Part shown: positions 46,629 to 57,300 of the stretch, one piece after another | Layout of the letters: the number at the start of each line of letters is the position of its first letter | Numbering within the stretch: the first letter of the stretch is position 1 | Assembly (NCBI GenBank): GCA_020747065.1 | Contig: JAGMVK010000002.1 | Location: 1,178,001-1,242,000 of the forward strand | DNA length: 64,000 bases | Direction of reading: 5' to 3' | Source of the DNA: Cadophora sp. MPI-SDFR-AT-0126 | Lineage: Eukaryota > Ascomycota > Leotiomycetes > Helotiales > Ploettnerulaceae | Position numbers and translations under genes: made by a program | Notes under the pieces: model-generated | Databases searched by the model: none | Told to the model about the DNA's origin: nothing | The model's input: the letters and a program-made list of their open reading frames with translations, nothing else

Positions 46629-48011
46629 ATCGATGCAGACGAGAGGGTTCGAATCTCTTCAGTATGTTATGAGCAGTAAAGGAAAAAAAGAGGTCTGCAG
46701 AACGTTGGTGAAGACTCCCCTTCCTTTCGACATGGCTAGGACAGCAGCTGAAGCAACTCATATGCAGGCACATCCTGTCATGTCACATCAGTCCCCTGCC
46801 ATGTTCCTTCAGGCATCACATACATACAGACCAGGAACACAGAAACTGCCCATGGATGCGCCGCTGAGCATGCACAAGGGCGGGTATTTCTGTGGGGACA
46901 AAACTGTTGCGGGCCATGCCGCTGTCTGGCTTCCCCGATTGGGTCGATCCTGGGCACAGGGCCTGGAAGCCACAATTGCCTCCACTCGTCTAGCAAATAA
47001 ATATCATCCACTTCAACGCCTCTCCACATTTGAGAATCACATGGGACGATCTCATTCCATCTGTCGAAAGCGGTGTCTGTGGGAAGTACTTGGAGGAGTC
47101 TTCCGGAACACCGTATGTCAACGGAGGAAGACACCGATCACCAAGTTGTCTCGATCAGAGAACTCTTACTGATGCGAAATGCTTTCATGTTTGCAAATCA
47201 TAGAACGTGGGCAGGCCGATGATACAAGTACCATCGGAGACCGGACTCTCGAGTCGGTACAATTACGCTGAAACTTTAGGTTCGTGTGAAAGCCCATGCC
47301 ACATGGTCCATCCGGGATGAAAGTGGGTGATGGGGACTTTGTCGTTCGAGTCAGCTGTATTAATACTAACTCAACAAAGTACAACTCTTGAAATTCGAGG
47401 GGAAGGAGATGCAGAGGAGGTAGAGCTCGATTCTTGACGCTTTTACAGTCGGCTAACAAGGCTCATGGCTAATAAGGCCCATTTTGACAACTGTTTTGGT
47501 ACTTCGAAAGATTTTGAACCATTATTTCGTGTCTGAAAGAGTTACGATCTGCCATGATCAGGACTGATTAACCTTCATGAATTAATTACATGACTCGAAA
47601 ACCACAAGGATATCACGAAACTAGGTTTCTGAGTTCTTACCAGGTCCCGGCTCGCCGCCTAAGCAGATCTTTCTCCCGCGGGCATTTTACATGCATGTTC
47701 TCATGCTTGGCGGTGCCCGAAAAGGAAGAACCTTGACGTTTTTCTTCCATTCATCCTTAACAGGGATGAATAGTCTGTCAAGGATGAATAGTTGCGACAA
47801 CCGTACGAAAGCCGATGACCACGGCGACGATCAGGGGAGCACTCACAGCTGAGCTCCAACAGGCGTTTGTACCTGATGCTCAGGAGTACCAGAATGCCAC
47901 CCTTCCTATTTATTCCTCTTCACCAATCGAATTTCAATCCTCGGAGCTGAAATCGTGGAGTTGTGTATTCTTATTATTTTGGAATTTTTGTGGTTGTGAC
48001 TGCGGCTCAAC
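46629..48011. promoter_or_regulatory. Divergent intergenic region between GMC and SAT4-type genes
   Basis: About 1.4 kb contain short unconvincing frames. Close to the SAT4 gene lies a small repeat structure: a perfect 10-bp inverted repeat (ATTCATCCTT at 47749-47758, AAGGATGAAT at 47780-47789) and a direct GGATGAATAGT repeat inside it. The exact SAT4 5' end is uncertain, so part of the right end may be a first exon. Confidence 0.45.
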
Positions 48012-49503
48012 ATGGTCTACGATCTCACAATTGGGAAGGCGCGGGATCCCTTGATTGCTATTACGGTCTTCATAGCCATTGGTATCGCCACGACTGCTGT
48101 GCGGCTGAAGTCAAGGAGTATGAGAGACGTTACTTTAGGCATTGATGATTACTTGCTCTTGGGAGCACTGTTCTCGTTGCTGATTAGTGTTGGAATCCAG
48201 TTCGCCTGTAGGTTTTCTGCAATTTCTGTTTGGAAGAGAGCAATTACTAAATTTCCCAGGTGTGCTTGCTGGAGGTGTTGGTAAGTCAAATGTTCCGACA
48301 TTTCTTGTTACTTCAAAATCGGACAATAAGTGTATATTGACTTCTTGTCAAGGCAGACATATCGAAGATGTCCACCCGGCAGACGTGGTGAAAACTTTGA
48401 AGGTCAGTCTGCTTCCCCTCTTTCAGTCTAAGCAGGACCTAGTAACTCATAAGATAGCTTATTCTTCCCTTCGAAGCTTTGTACGGGATCACCTTATGCC
48501 TGATAAAAACTTCGGTCGTGATGTTTTACTACAGAATATTTGGAAGTACCCCTTCGTTTCGAATATCGGCAATTGTCGCCATCGGGATCCTCATTGCCTG
48601 GGCAATCAGTGTCGTCCTCGAGACATTCCTTCTTTGCAGGCCCTTGACTTTCAATTGGAATCCCACCATCGAGGGTGGTGTCTGCGGAGACCGAAATACC
48701 GTCTACGTATCTGCGGGTGCATTGAACGTTGTCACAGATTTTATGGTGAGATTACCTACAATCATCTACAAACATGGGACAGCCTGCAATCTGGACTTCA
48801 AAGTCGTCATTCAGGAAGCTCAATGCGGGATGGAGCTGATGTAGATCATAGGTCATGGCACTACCCATTCCGCACATTTTAAAACTCCAACTACATTGGA
48901 GACGCAAAGTCGGCCTAGTCATCATGTTCTCTCTAGGACTCTTGTGAGTCTTCAAATTCCCACTCCACCTCATCATTCTATCATACCAGACACGTTAACA
49001 CCACGCAACTCACCAGTATCACAATCATAAGCGCCATACGCATCAAATCCCTCCAAATAATCTCCTTCACTGACCCAACATTTACACTCCCCATGGGTCT
49101 TTTCTGGACAACACTCGAACCCTGCCTAGCGATAATCAATGCCAACCTCCCCATGGTGCGAACCTACCTCGTAGCCGTGGCCCCCAAAGTCTTCGGCTCA
49201 ACCGCCGACCAAACCTCTAGAATGAAATCATCTACACTTGGCGGGCTAGGCCACGGTTCAGCTGGTGTTGGGGGTAGAAGCAATCGACCGGATAATTTTG
49301 CGTTGATTGAAGATGGTCGGTTTGGGTACAGGGAGAATGACGATGTGAAGTTGGGGAAAATTGGGACGGAAAGTAGGATACAAGTAGGCGGTGGCAGGGG
49401 GAGAAGTAAAGGAGATGCCACGGACAGTGATAGTGAAAGGCATTTGACGAAGGGTGGTAATCAGATTTATGTTGGAAGAAGTGTGGATGTTGAGTCGCTG
49501 TAG
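48012..49503 (+). CDS. SAT4/PTH11-type seven-transmembrane (rhodopsin-domain) protein
   Basis: Six exons are proposed: 48012-48207, 48260-48280, 48353-48402, 48458-48745, 48852-48943 and 49017-49503, giving 377 aa with all phases consistent. TM segments and family signposts are LGIDDYLLLGALF, DVVKTLKLILPFEALYG, ITLCLIKTSVVMFYYRIFG, CRPLTFNWNP, MALPIPHILKL and FWTTLEPCLAIINANLP. The cytoplasmic tail is Gly/Ser-rich and basic. Exon 2 is only 21 nt. The family is large in fungi, and a few members (PTH11-like) are receptors for surface sensing, but most have no known role. An upstream frame from 47815 might add an N-terminal exon. Confidence 0.82.
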
Positions 49504-50639
49504 GCTTGGCGGGTGGTCAGGACTGTGTTTTGTCATGATATGGGAAGGCTTGGCAATAAAAGATATGGATCAGAATAAGCTGGAAATATTGTAATTGAGG
49601 ATCTGGGTCAGCGCAGGGATATCAGGTCGTAATCTTCGAGGAGCTGTGCTCGATTCGCTGGTGACGCCGAGACTATGACCCAAACGCGTTTTCGGCAATC
49701 TGAGAAGGTCATGAAAGCCTGGAGGGTAGAACAGATAGGATGGACAAACGTCTGGGATATTGAAGGATGATCAAGTCCGCAAGTGGCGAGTCGACTGGCA
49801 ACACCAATTGCCTAGCCCTGTTTGTCATATCTCTCGTACTGGAATAGCTTTCCTAAAGGGGTAGACATTGGCTTTAAGTGAAAGAGAAGAAATAGTCATC
49901 GCGCAAATTGAGAGGCAGGGTCGAAGAAAATTGTAACCCATCTGGCATAGACATTCTCAGACTCAAGAAGTAGAGCTTGAAGCACGGATCAGAGGAGCAA
50001 CAGGATAGAGTCCTGTCAGAAGTCTTCCATGATGGTGCGAAAGATATGAATTGGGCAGAACTGCTCAATTGCCACATGCGGTTGGAGCAGCAGAGCTTGT
50101 CCATGGAGACTCGGAGTACTTGTCAAGTAATTCGGAACATCTTGTACTTTCCTGAATCTCTCCGTGTCCCTGCATATTGTCGGAATGAAGCACGAAAGTC
50201 ATGGAGCTGTTTATAGATATCTGACCTTTGAGGACGGCCCCTTTGCTTCCAAGTCGTCTGGAACGTGCAGTAAGTTTCAGCTGTCATACAACCATCAGGT
50301 CGAGATTGAGAATCATCCCCATCGGCCTAGATACACTGCTTTTATTAGATAATAGACAGATTTTTTTCATGGGGCCTGCCTTAACCTTTCTATTACCGCA
50401 GCCATCACATGCTTTGCGAGCAATTTGTTTCCCTCTTCGAGATGTGGTTATCTGACAGAATTTGAAGGAGGTATGAGCTAAGCTACGCGGAGACCGCTAA
50501 AGAGAGATTCATACTACATAATTGATTGTTGTAGAATTTTGTTACACTAAAATATGTATCAAAGATATGAGGTGCTCAGCAGCATTCCCGTGGTGTTCGG
50601 CACGTGCTTTTTGCGAGAAAACACTGCTTTGTGTTTTGA
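49504..50639. other. Intergenic, no intact gene seen
   Basis: About 1.1 kb hold only short frames. It could contain further degraded parts of the transporter whose C-terminus is readable immediately downstream, but I could not recognise any. Confidence 0.45.
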
Positions 50640-50858
50640 GGCATTCTGACCTTCACGGTTATATTCATCTTCTTCGTGTTTCCTGAGTCTAAGGGCAAGA
50701 AATATGTCGAGATGGACGAGCTGTGGAGTCATGGCATTCCTCCTAGGAAGTTTGCCAGCACCCGGTTGGTGCCGTTGGTGGAAATGAAGAGAACCTCAAG
50801 AGCGAGCATTTGGAGGATGCACAGTGGGGTTGTTTTGGCAAGATTTCAAAGTCAATGA
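50640..50858 (+). pseudogene. Relic C-terminus of an MFS sugar transporter
   Basis: After an in-frame TGA (50637-50639), about 70 codons read ILTFTVIFIFFVFPESKG and then KKYVEMDELWSHGIPPRKFA. This is the end of the last TM helix and the PESxG..EMDELF..IPxRKF tail typical of fungal MFS sugar/hexose transporters. No upstream transporter sequence (PESPR, GRR or earlier helices) was found within about 1 kb. It is therefore best read as an orphan last exon of a lost gene. Alternative: chance similarity, which the length and order of motifs make unlikely. Confidence 0.62.
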
Positions 50859-51113
50859 GAGAATGTGGGAAACGGGAACCCAATGGTGTAGGAAACACGG
50901 ACAGAGGAAATATCTCAACGCAATACTACCATCATTGACAACTGCTTAGCCATGAACTGTCAGGGCTCTGGTACTTTTACAGCAGTGCTTGTTCTGAACG
51001 ACGTTGCAGTCCTTGAGGCGAAGCCGAAAGAACAGCAATTATATGAACATTCATGATGGATATAAATCTAAGACATAGTCAAACAACCCACTCTATCAAA
51101 GCATCTAAATAAA

Positions 51114-52210
51114 TCACAACTTCGACGAAGGTTCGCGCGGCTCTTTGAGTCTCACGACTCCCTAAGATATTATTAGCAAGGTAATATGTCAGAAGACCAG
51201 ACAGATGCATACCTCTTGGAAGCAAGTCGCAACTAGGGTCCCATCCGCCGCAAACATATGCTGTTGAACAACTCCTCTCCCATCCCCAGACCAAGGACTT
51301 GCCATCTCGGTGAACATCCACTCATCAGCCCTGAAGCCTTTTGGCTCGTGGAAATAAATGGTATGGTCTAAGCTGACCATCATACCGATCTCAGGCAAAC
51401 CTTTTGGATTCTTGACACCTGCGGCATCGTCTTCTTCACTCAAATTTGATGGATCTCCAGGTCTGTATAAGGGATGTACTCGCGAGACTGTTCCGATAAA
51501 GTATGAATCGGACATGTAAGCCAAAGCACTGAGATGTGCCTGGTGTCCGCCCTCATCACTTATTTTACCTCTAGCCTTGATCCATTGTCTCGTCCGCTTC
51601 TCGTGTGGATGCTCGCTATCTCGATTCAAGATCTCGATCCTCCGGCTTATGAAGGGGCTCGTCCCATTTGATTCGTTGTCTGGATGTTCTTCATCCGGCA
51701 GCTGCACTTCTTTCGGTAAAGGTACAGCATGCTTGACCTGTGTCTTTCCTCCACTATTCTCTCGCATAAATGAAAGTGTCGTTGTGAATATAGCCTTTCC
51801 TCGTTGCCTCGCCTGCACAGTACGTGTTGCGAACGATTTACCCTCCCGGACGTGCTCGACGTAATACATAACTGGAATCTCGGAATCGCCAGCAAGGACG
51901 AAGTAGCAGTGCATGCTATGGACTGAGAAGTTCGAGGGGACGGTCTTTTGGGCTGCTGCGAGAGATTGTGCAATAACAGCGCCGCCATATATTCCTCGCG
52001 CTCCAGGAGGATGCCATAGAGGTCTGGTGTTGGAGAAGATATCCTGTCGCAGGATCGTCAGAAAACTCTTTGCTAAACTATCAATGGATGGCATAGATGG
52101 ATACGCACTGGGGCGATTGCAGCCAGCTCCGTCAACTCTAATACATTCTCAATGGCGGACTTTTTTGGATTAATGGGAGGTGGAGGGACGAGTGTTGGAC
52201 GATTCGCCAT
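51114..52210 (-). CDS. Peroxisomal acyl-CoA thioesterase II (TesB/ACOT8 family)
   Basis: Exons 52210-52109, 52043-51213 and 51161-51114 (introns of 65 and 51-52 nt) give 326 aa. Family segments are ENVLELTELA..NTRPLWHPPGARGIYGG, the first hot-dog domain with HSMHCYFVLAGD and VREGKSFATRTVQARQ, and the second with MMVSLDHTIYFHEPKGFRADEW and SPWSGDGRGVVQQHMF. The final 16-codon exon ends PSSKL, a PTS1 peroxisome-import signal. The enzyme would hydrolyse acyl-CoA esters to release CoA during beta-oxidation. If the last intron is retained, translation ends EVCICLVF and the peroxisomal signal is lost. Confidence 0.92.
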
Positions 52211-52879
52211 GATTGCTGACAGTGTAAGTAAACCCCGCTGCGGGACAGACCTGCTGAACTGGTTCGCTGCTGGATGCCGGGTACGAAGAGTCTGAATTGG
52301 AAGCTTAAATGGTGAAAGAATTGAAGAGATAAGTTTGACGCATTTCATTCCTTTTGTTGAACAGAGAGAAGCCCCTGTCCCACTACGAAATGTCATGGCC
52401 GGACCGAGGTTCACCGGCGCCGGCTCATTTCGTCGGCAGCGCGACTTGGCGGGCTCAGCCGTACAGTCGCTTCACATGACAGTGGAATTTAAAGTCGCTT
52501 CACATGACAGTGGAATTTAACTTAGCCGAACCCCTGAATCCTTCAGAAGAGCATCAAGAATTCGGGGATCCAGCGATTCGGGACTACATTCTAGATCCTT
52601 GCAGTGGGAAAGATGCTGGTCAATAGGCTCTACTGAAAATCGGGACGGAAACTTTATCAGAAGTCAAGCCCCAGAAGCCAGAATGACACTTGGCTGAAAG
52701 ATTGTCAGCACAGTGTGGGAGTGGGAATATTTCATGTTGGGAATATGTGCGATATCGTACGACTAGAATAATGCGAGCTACTTTTTTTGCAACACCTTAC
52801 TGAGAAATCGCTATAAGTATTTCCAAGCTGTTATCAAAGTCCTAGAAGGCGTCAAATGTCCATCTCACCAAAGTGTCAA
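52211..52879. other. Intergenic: thioesterase promoter and repeat
   Basis: About 670 bp hold the thioesterase upstream region and an exact 28-bp tandem duplication (52465-52520). Beyond that lies sequence with no readable frame, leading into the beta-mannosidase relic. Confidence 0.5.
52465..52520 (+). repeat. Perfect 28-bp tandem duplication (two copies)
   Basis: 52465-52492 and 52493-52520 are identical (both start AGTCGCTTCACATGAC). It is a recent-looking head-to-tail duplication about 255-310 bp upstream of the thioesterase start codon. No dyad symmetry or known site is evident. Confidence 0.95.
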
Positions 52880-53296
52880 CTTAACTCAACGCCAACATCA
52901 ATTGATGTCCGTGCGATCAACAGCACGATGGTATTGCATGTGAACACGCATGATCTAAGCTTCAAACTTTCAAACACCCTAGCGACATTCGAGATCGAAG
53001 TTCAGAGTACACTTTCACACCTTCGCGGGCCGGTCACCTAGAATCACGAGACATGGTTACACGCTGTTCCACTGAAGGACCAATCCATGATAGATTCAAA
53101 GCTGAATCTGTTCTACGATGAGAGCACAGAGTATTTTGTTGTCAGTGCCAAAAGTGGCACTGCTGCTTGGGTGTGGCTCGAACAACCTAAGGGTGTCGTG
53201 GGATCTTCGAGGATAATGGCCTTTGGTTGGTGCCCGCGGAATAGGGAGGAACGGGGTTCTAAGGAAAGAGAGATGAGACAAACGGAGTTTGGGTGA
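52880..53296 (+). pseudogene. Relic C-terminus of a GH2 beta-mannosidase
   Basis: One reading frame, interrupted by a single TAG at 53039-53041, spells segments typical of the C-terminal domains of fungal GH2 beta-mannosidases: AINSTMVLHVNTHDL, then NHETWLHAVPLKDQSMID, FYDESTEYFVVSAKSGT and AAWVWLEQPKGVVG. The end (IMAFGWCPRN..) is where family members have an NGFWL motif and looks further degraded. No catalytic domain is present upstream. The family secretes an enzyme that trims mannan oligosaccharides. I infer a decayed gene of which only the last about 140 codons are readable; the identification rests on recalled family motifs. Confidence 0.6.
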
Positions 53297-53728
53297 AAGT
53301 TGCAACGGTTAGATGCTTGTAGGGCAACATGATATAGAGACCTGCGGCAAGTTTGAAAGCCGCCTTTTGTTGACTCTCATGCTTGGCATGCCTTGCTGAT
53401 CAATCTGTTAAGCGAGCGAGTGCTTGGTGATCTGGACCATAAACCCTCAAACACTCTGCAGCCGCATTCATTGATTTCCAGTGCACTCAGGAAATGATTA
53501 TATACACAACGTCGATAATAAATTGGGGAATATCAAGCCATAGCTTATTTCCCAAAGTTCGCTCAGAATTAAGGTAGTTACAGGCAAACCAATCCAAACA
53601 CCCTCGCTGAACGCTACAATTCACATGTCGCTGCACAAGCCAAAACCATACCCTCATCATAAATCATCACACATCATACAATCGTTATACTTCCAAACAG
53701 GCAATCAAGGTCTTCAGCAATATCCCGC
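53297..53728. other. Convergent intergenic region
   Basis: About 430 bp between the beta-mannosidase relic and the 3' end of the secreted repeat-protein gene. Nothing was recognised. Confidence 0.45.
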
Positions 53729-54325
53729 TTAGGTCGTCTTGGGCATAGTTGGGAGCTTGGAAGGAACCAAGTTCCCTGCACCAGACCCAGCCTGAGCTTC
53801 GATAGCCCCAATCTGTTGACCAATGACTGCACTGTCACTCGTTCCATCGCCATCAATGACATCCGTCAAGCCCTCTTGATATGCTGCAGCTTCAGGACTG
53901 ACCAAACTGATGATAGCTGCTGTTCCAGCACCGGCTTTATCGAGCTGACGCTTTGCACCAGAGGACTTCAGGAGAGAATCAAGGTTCTGTCCGGCTTCTT
54001 TGACTGCTAATCCGGAGCCGGTGTCGCCGTCTGTCAAGATAGCACTGCATGCATCGCCGACGCCAGCTCCTTGGCGCTTGACTCCGGCGGATTTGAGGAG
54101 TGATGCGGCGTTTTGACCGGCCTCTTTGACGAGGAGGCCGGAGCCTGTGTCACCATCTGTCAAAATCGCTGAGAACGTTGTTAGATATTGGCTTCTGTAT
54201 TTGGTTTGAGGGAATTGGAACGAACCATCACAGCCAGCACCGACACCAGCACCTTGTGGGATGGGAGCAGCGAGGACTAGGGCGGAGGTGAGAGCGAACA
54301 GACGGAAGGTGTTCGAGAAGTGCAT
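53729..54325 (-). CDS. Secreted protein with two 42-residue repeats ending in Lys-Arg (candidate Kex2-processed repeat protein)
   Basis: Exons 54325-54226 and 54168-53729 give 179 aa. The 57-nt intron (GTTCGT..ATCTAAC..TCAG) also reads open, so unspliced translation adds 19 false residues. A signal peptide spans about residues 1-20 (LFALTSALVLAA). Residues 24-65 and 66-107 are two 42-residue units, 34 of 42 positions identical. Each starts QGAGVG, has one Cys at unit position 9, contains AILTDGDTGSGL and VKEAGQN, and ends KSxGxKR. Dibasic KR at both unit ends is the Kex2 cleavage signature seen in fungal Kex2-processed repeat proteins and peptide precursors. The C-terminal 72 residues are unrelated. 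Function is unknown. Confidence 0.75.
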   Translation of the reverse strand: MHFSNTFRLFALTSALVLAAPIPQGAGVGAGCDGSFQFPQTKYRSQYLTTFSAILTDGDTGSGLLVKEAGQNAASLLKSAGVKRQGAGVGDACSAILTDGDTGSGLAVKEAGQNLDSLLKSSGAKRQLDKAGAGTAAIISLVSPEAAAYQEGLTDVIDGDGTSDSAVIGQQIGAIEAQAGSGAGNLVPSKLPTMPKTT

Positions 54326-57300
54326 GATGTTTGAAGACTGGTTCTCAGGAATGAATCCTTTGAGGTGATGCTGATATGAGGGTTGCAGAAGGCCTTGGAA
54401 GTTTGGATTGCTTTTGGGTGATGAAGATAGACGGTTGGGAGTCGATGATGGGATGCTTTATACATTTTCAACACAGCAACATTGTTTACAAGAGACAACA
54501 ATGACGAAATGTTCTGTTAAAATTGTGGCTTTTTCATGTAAGTAAAATTTTACCAGATAGGTTTCTCATGCCTACCATCCACTACCTCTTCGACGAGTCC
54601 AGACTGTCGATCTCCCGTGACGCTGTACCGCAGATCACGGAATATTTCAGCAGATTCACACTGTCAAATTCAAAGCTCAGAGTTGAGATAGAAAGAAGAG
54701 ACGACCCGAGAATCACACCAACAGCCTCCGACGTAACGGCGCCGGAACTAGTACGGTTAACAGTTCCGAAAATTTCGATAGTAGGGAACTCTTTGAGCGA
54801 ACCAAACCTCAACAGGTAGAACAACAATGCAGATCTCCTCTAGTCGTTGAACCACAAGCACTAACATTCATCAACGAAGAAATAAAGTTCAGCCCGCAGA
54901 TCATCTCGTATGGTTCAGACGCCTTACATGACTAATCCCTTTCTGCCTGCGATACCTAGTCCAGTGCTGTGGTAGCTTCTAGCATCCAAGCTTCGACAAG
55001 CTTTAGGGACTAAAGCTTAGCACTCAGCCGCTAAACAACAACCCTATCATAGCCTGGAGATCCGGCCACCATGCTCTGCGGAGAAATTAGGAAGTAATCT
55101 AGACTTGTCCGCGAGACGTAGATGGCTTGTTTAGCAGCAGGAGAGGACCCCTATTTCTGACTTCTTTGTGCGTAAAACATTCTGTATTTCCTCCTTTGGG
55201 GATGTGGCATTCGTTTAAGGTTTCAATCACGGACGCTTCGGAGGAGATCATGGCCGGTTGACGACACCAAGGGGACCCTTTCAGCTCAGTCAGGCCTAAA
55301 TGCTTCAACTCCGCCTCTGGAGAGAACGACTCCGACGTTCCGAGATTGTTGAAAATGTTTCAAAGGCATACAATCGAAAGTTTCTGGATACTGCCCAAGA
55401 CGACGTTCGAAAGCGAGGGTTTCAGTCGACCATGCGACGGGTAGAACAAATGAGCTCTAAATAGTTGCACTAACGTTGTGGATGAGGAGAATGGATGCAG
55501 TATGACGAAGTTTGATGGCAAGCTTCCTAGGATTCCAAAGCAGAGGAAAGGGTCGGGAGACGTGTTCAATTACTGAGTGCAACAATCGCTTCAACTCTTG
55601 ACTTCGATGATTTGTTTGGTCCCGACGAGAGATTCATCCACACCCAGCATGATCTTCTAATTCATCTGATACAAGTACCGCATGGATATATAACCACAAG
55701 AGAGCGTCTCTTAATGATTCGATCGCCAAGCAAAGACACACTATCTATGGTTTGAAATCCTTATCTAGTTCACACCAGTGTTCAAGGGTTCAATAGAACA
55801 GCCTCTAGTTGGTCTCAAGAATCTGATAAGAAGACTTAAGAGTACGTAATCCATGTGAGCATGTGCTTTTGTCAATGAACAAGCTATTCTCAGAATGAAC
55901 AAGCCATTTTCACTAGATTTGTCTACACTATTGAAGTATTCGGTCCACGGCACAAGATGGCAAACCTGTTGTGAAGATTGGTTGTGGATCCAGAAGCATT
56001 GCAAAAAAATGTTACATGATTTAAATGACATATTCTCACCTCTCTGACAACCACCTTCATGTGCCGAACATCAACCAAGCGGGGTCAATAATCGCATATC
56101 GAACAGCCAAACTTGAGCAGCAATTTAATTTGTCTACACCTCTTGCTCAGGACTTGATCTTGTGACAGTATCAATACTTTCGTAACAGGAATATTTCCAA
56201 GAAGTGGCTTGAACAAGCGGAGCGAAGCAGAGCAATGGTCCTTTCATGCCATTATCGACCTGGATTCGAACAAGTGGGGTCAAGATCTGCAGCCGCGCTC
56301 ATCAAGTCAATCAAAAAAGGGTCTTGTGAAGTAAAGCTCTTTCAATTGCACTTCTGGACCTTGAAGTTGCCTAGACTACAGAGGGAGGTCACTTGGCTCG
56401 GAGACGTAAAGGCCTCGATCAGCTGCGTCATGATAGGTGTTGATGCTGAAGCATTGTTCTGAACCTTGCTCCTAGCCGAAGGGGAACACTCGAACTCCAG
56501 ATCTCTAGAGAAGATAAGTGGGGATTGGAAAGTCTTGTCTCTGTATTACTATCATTCTCGACTTTGTCGTCAGAGACTAATGTCCAGAGGCTCCGGTCAT
56601 TACGAAGATCAGTCTGCTGACTGTCGTAGAAAACCAGGAGGGGCAAGCGGGCCTTTGTCCCGGGTCATCGGAAAATCTTCCTAGGTACCTGCATTCTGAG
56701 GTCTGAGATCTCACATCTACAAGAGACTCTAGAATGTGAAATTTGTAGAGTACACATGTCTTGAATGCGTCGGAGAAATGAGCTAGGTATACGTTTCCTC
56801 CGTTGCATCCCACCTGCCATTCACTGAAACAGAACCTGCCGCGTACAATGGTACTCGACTACATTCGATTCTTGCTGAATCGTAGGCGATGTACAAAGCT
56901 GCCCTTTGAGATCCTTTAACTCGGAAATAGATTTGCTTAAAATACACCCGTGTACCATGTACCAACTGTCCACATACCTCTTAGAGTGAAAACTGAGCAC
57001 AACAGGCTCTTGGGTTATGGGCTCTGTAAACGAAGAACTATTAGGGCCTGGAGTCTGGCTCCTAGGTGTCGGAAGTGACGAACTGGTGGTTCTTCCCTAA
57101 GGATCGAGAGTGGCCAGTCTCTTCATTATATTTGGCCTCCCGTTGTCATTCCTTACAGTGCTGTCAAACGTCTTGACAAGCTGAACACAGCAGAGAGTCA
57201 AGATATTTTATAAATACTGGGCAGGTTCCATTCCAGCCTGTAGTGATCTTCAAGAACAGGATTCTTGTAGCATCATCCTGTCGGCAGCTTCTAGTTAGGA

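Noticed and set aside
46625..46665. GGTTCGAATC-like tRNA T-arm motif
   Set aside because: It lies at the 5' end of the GMC gene. No acceptor, D or anticodon arms fold around it.
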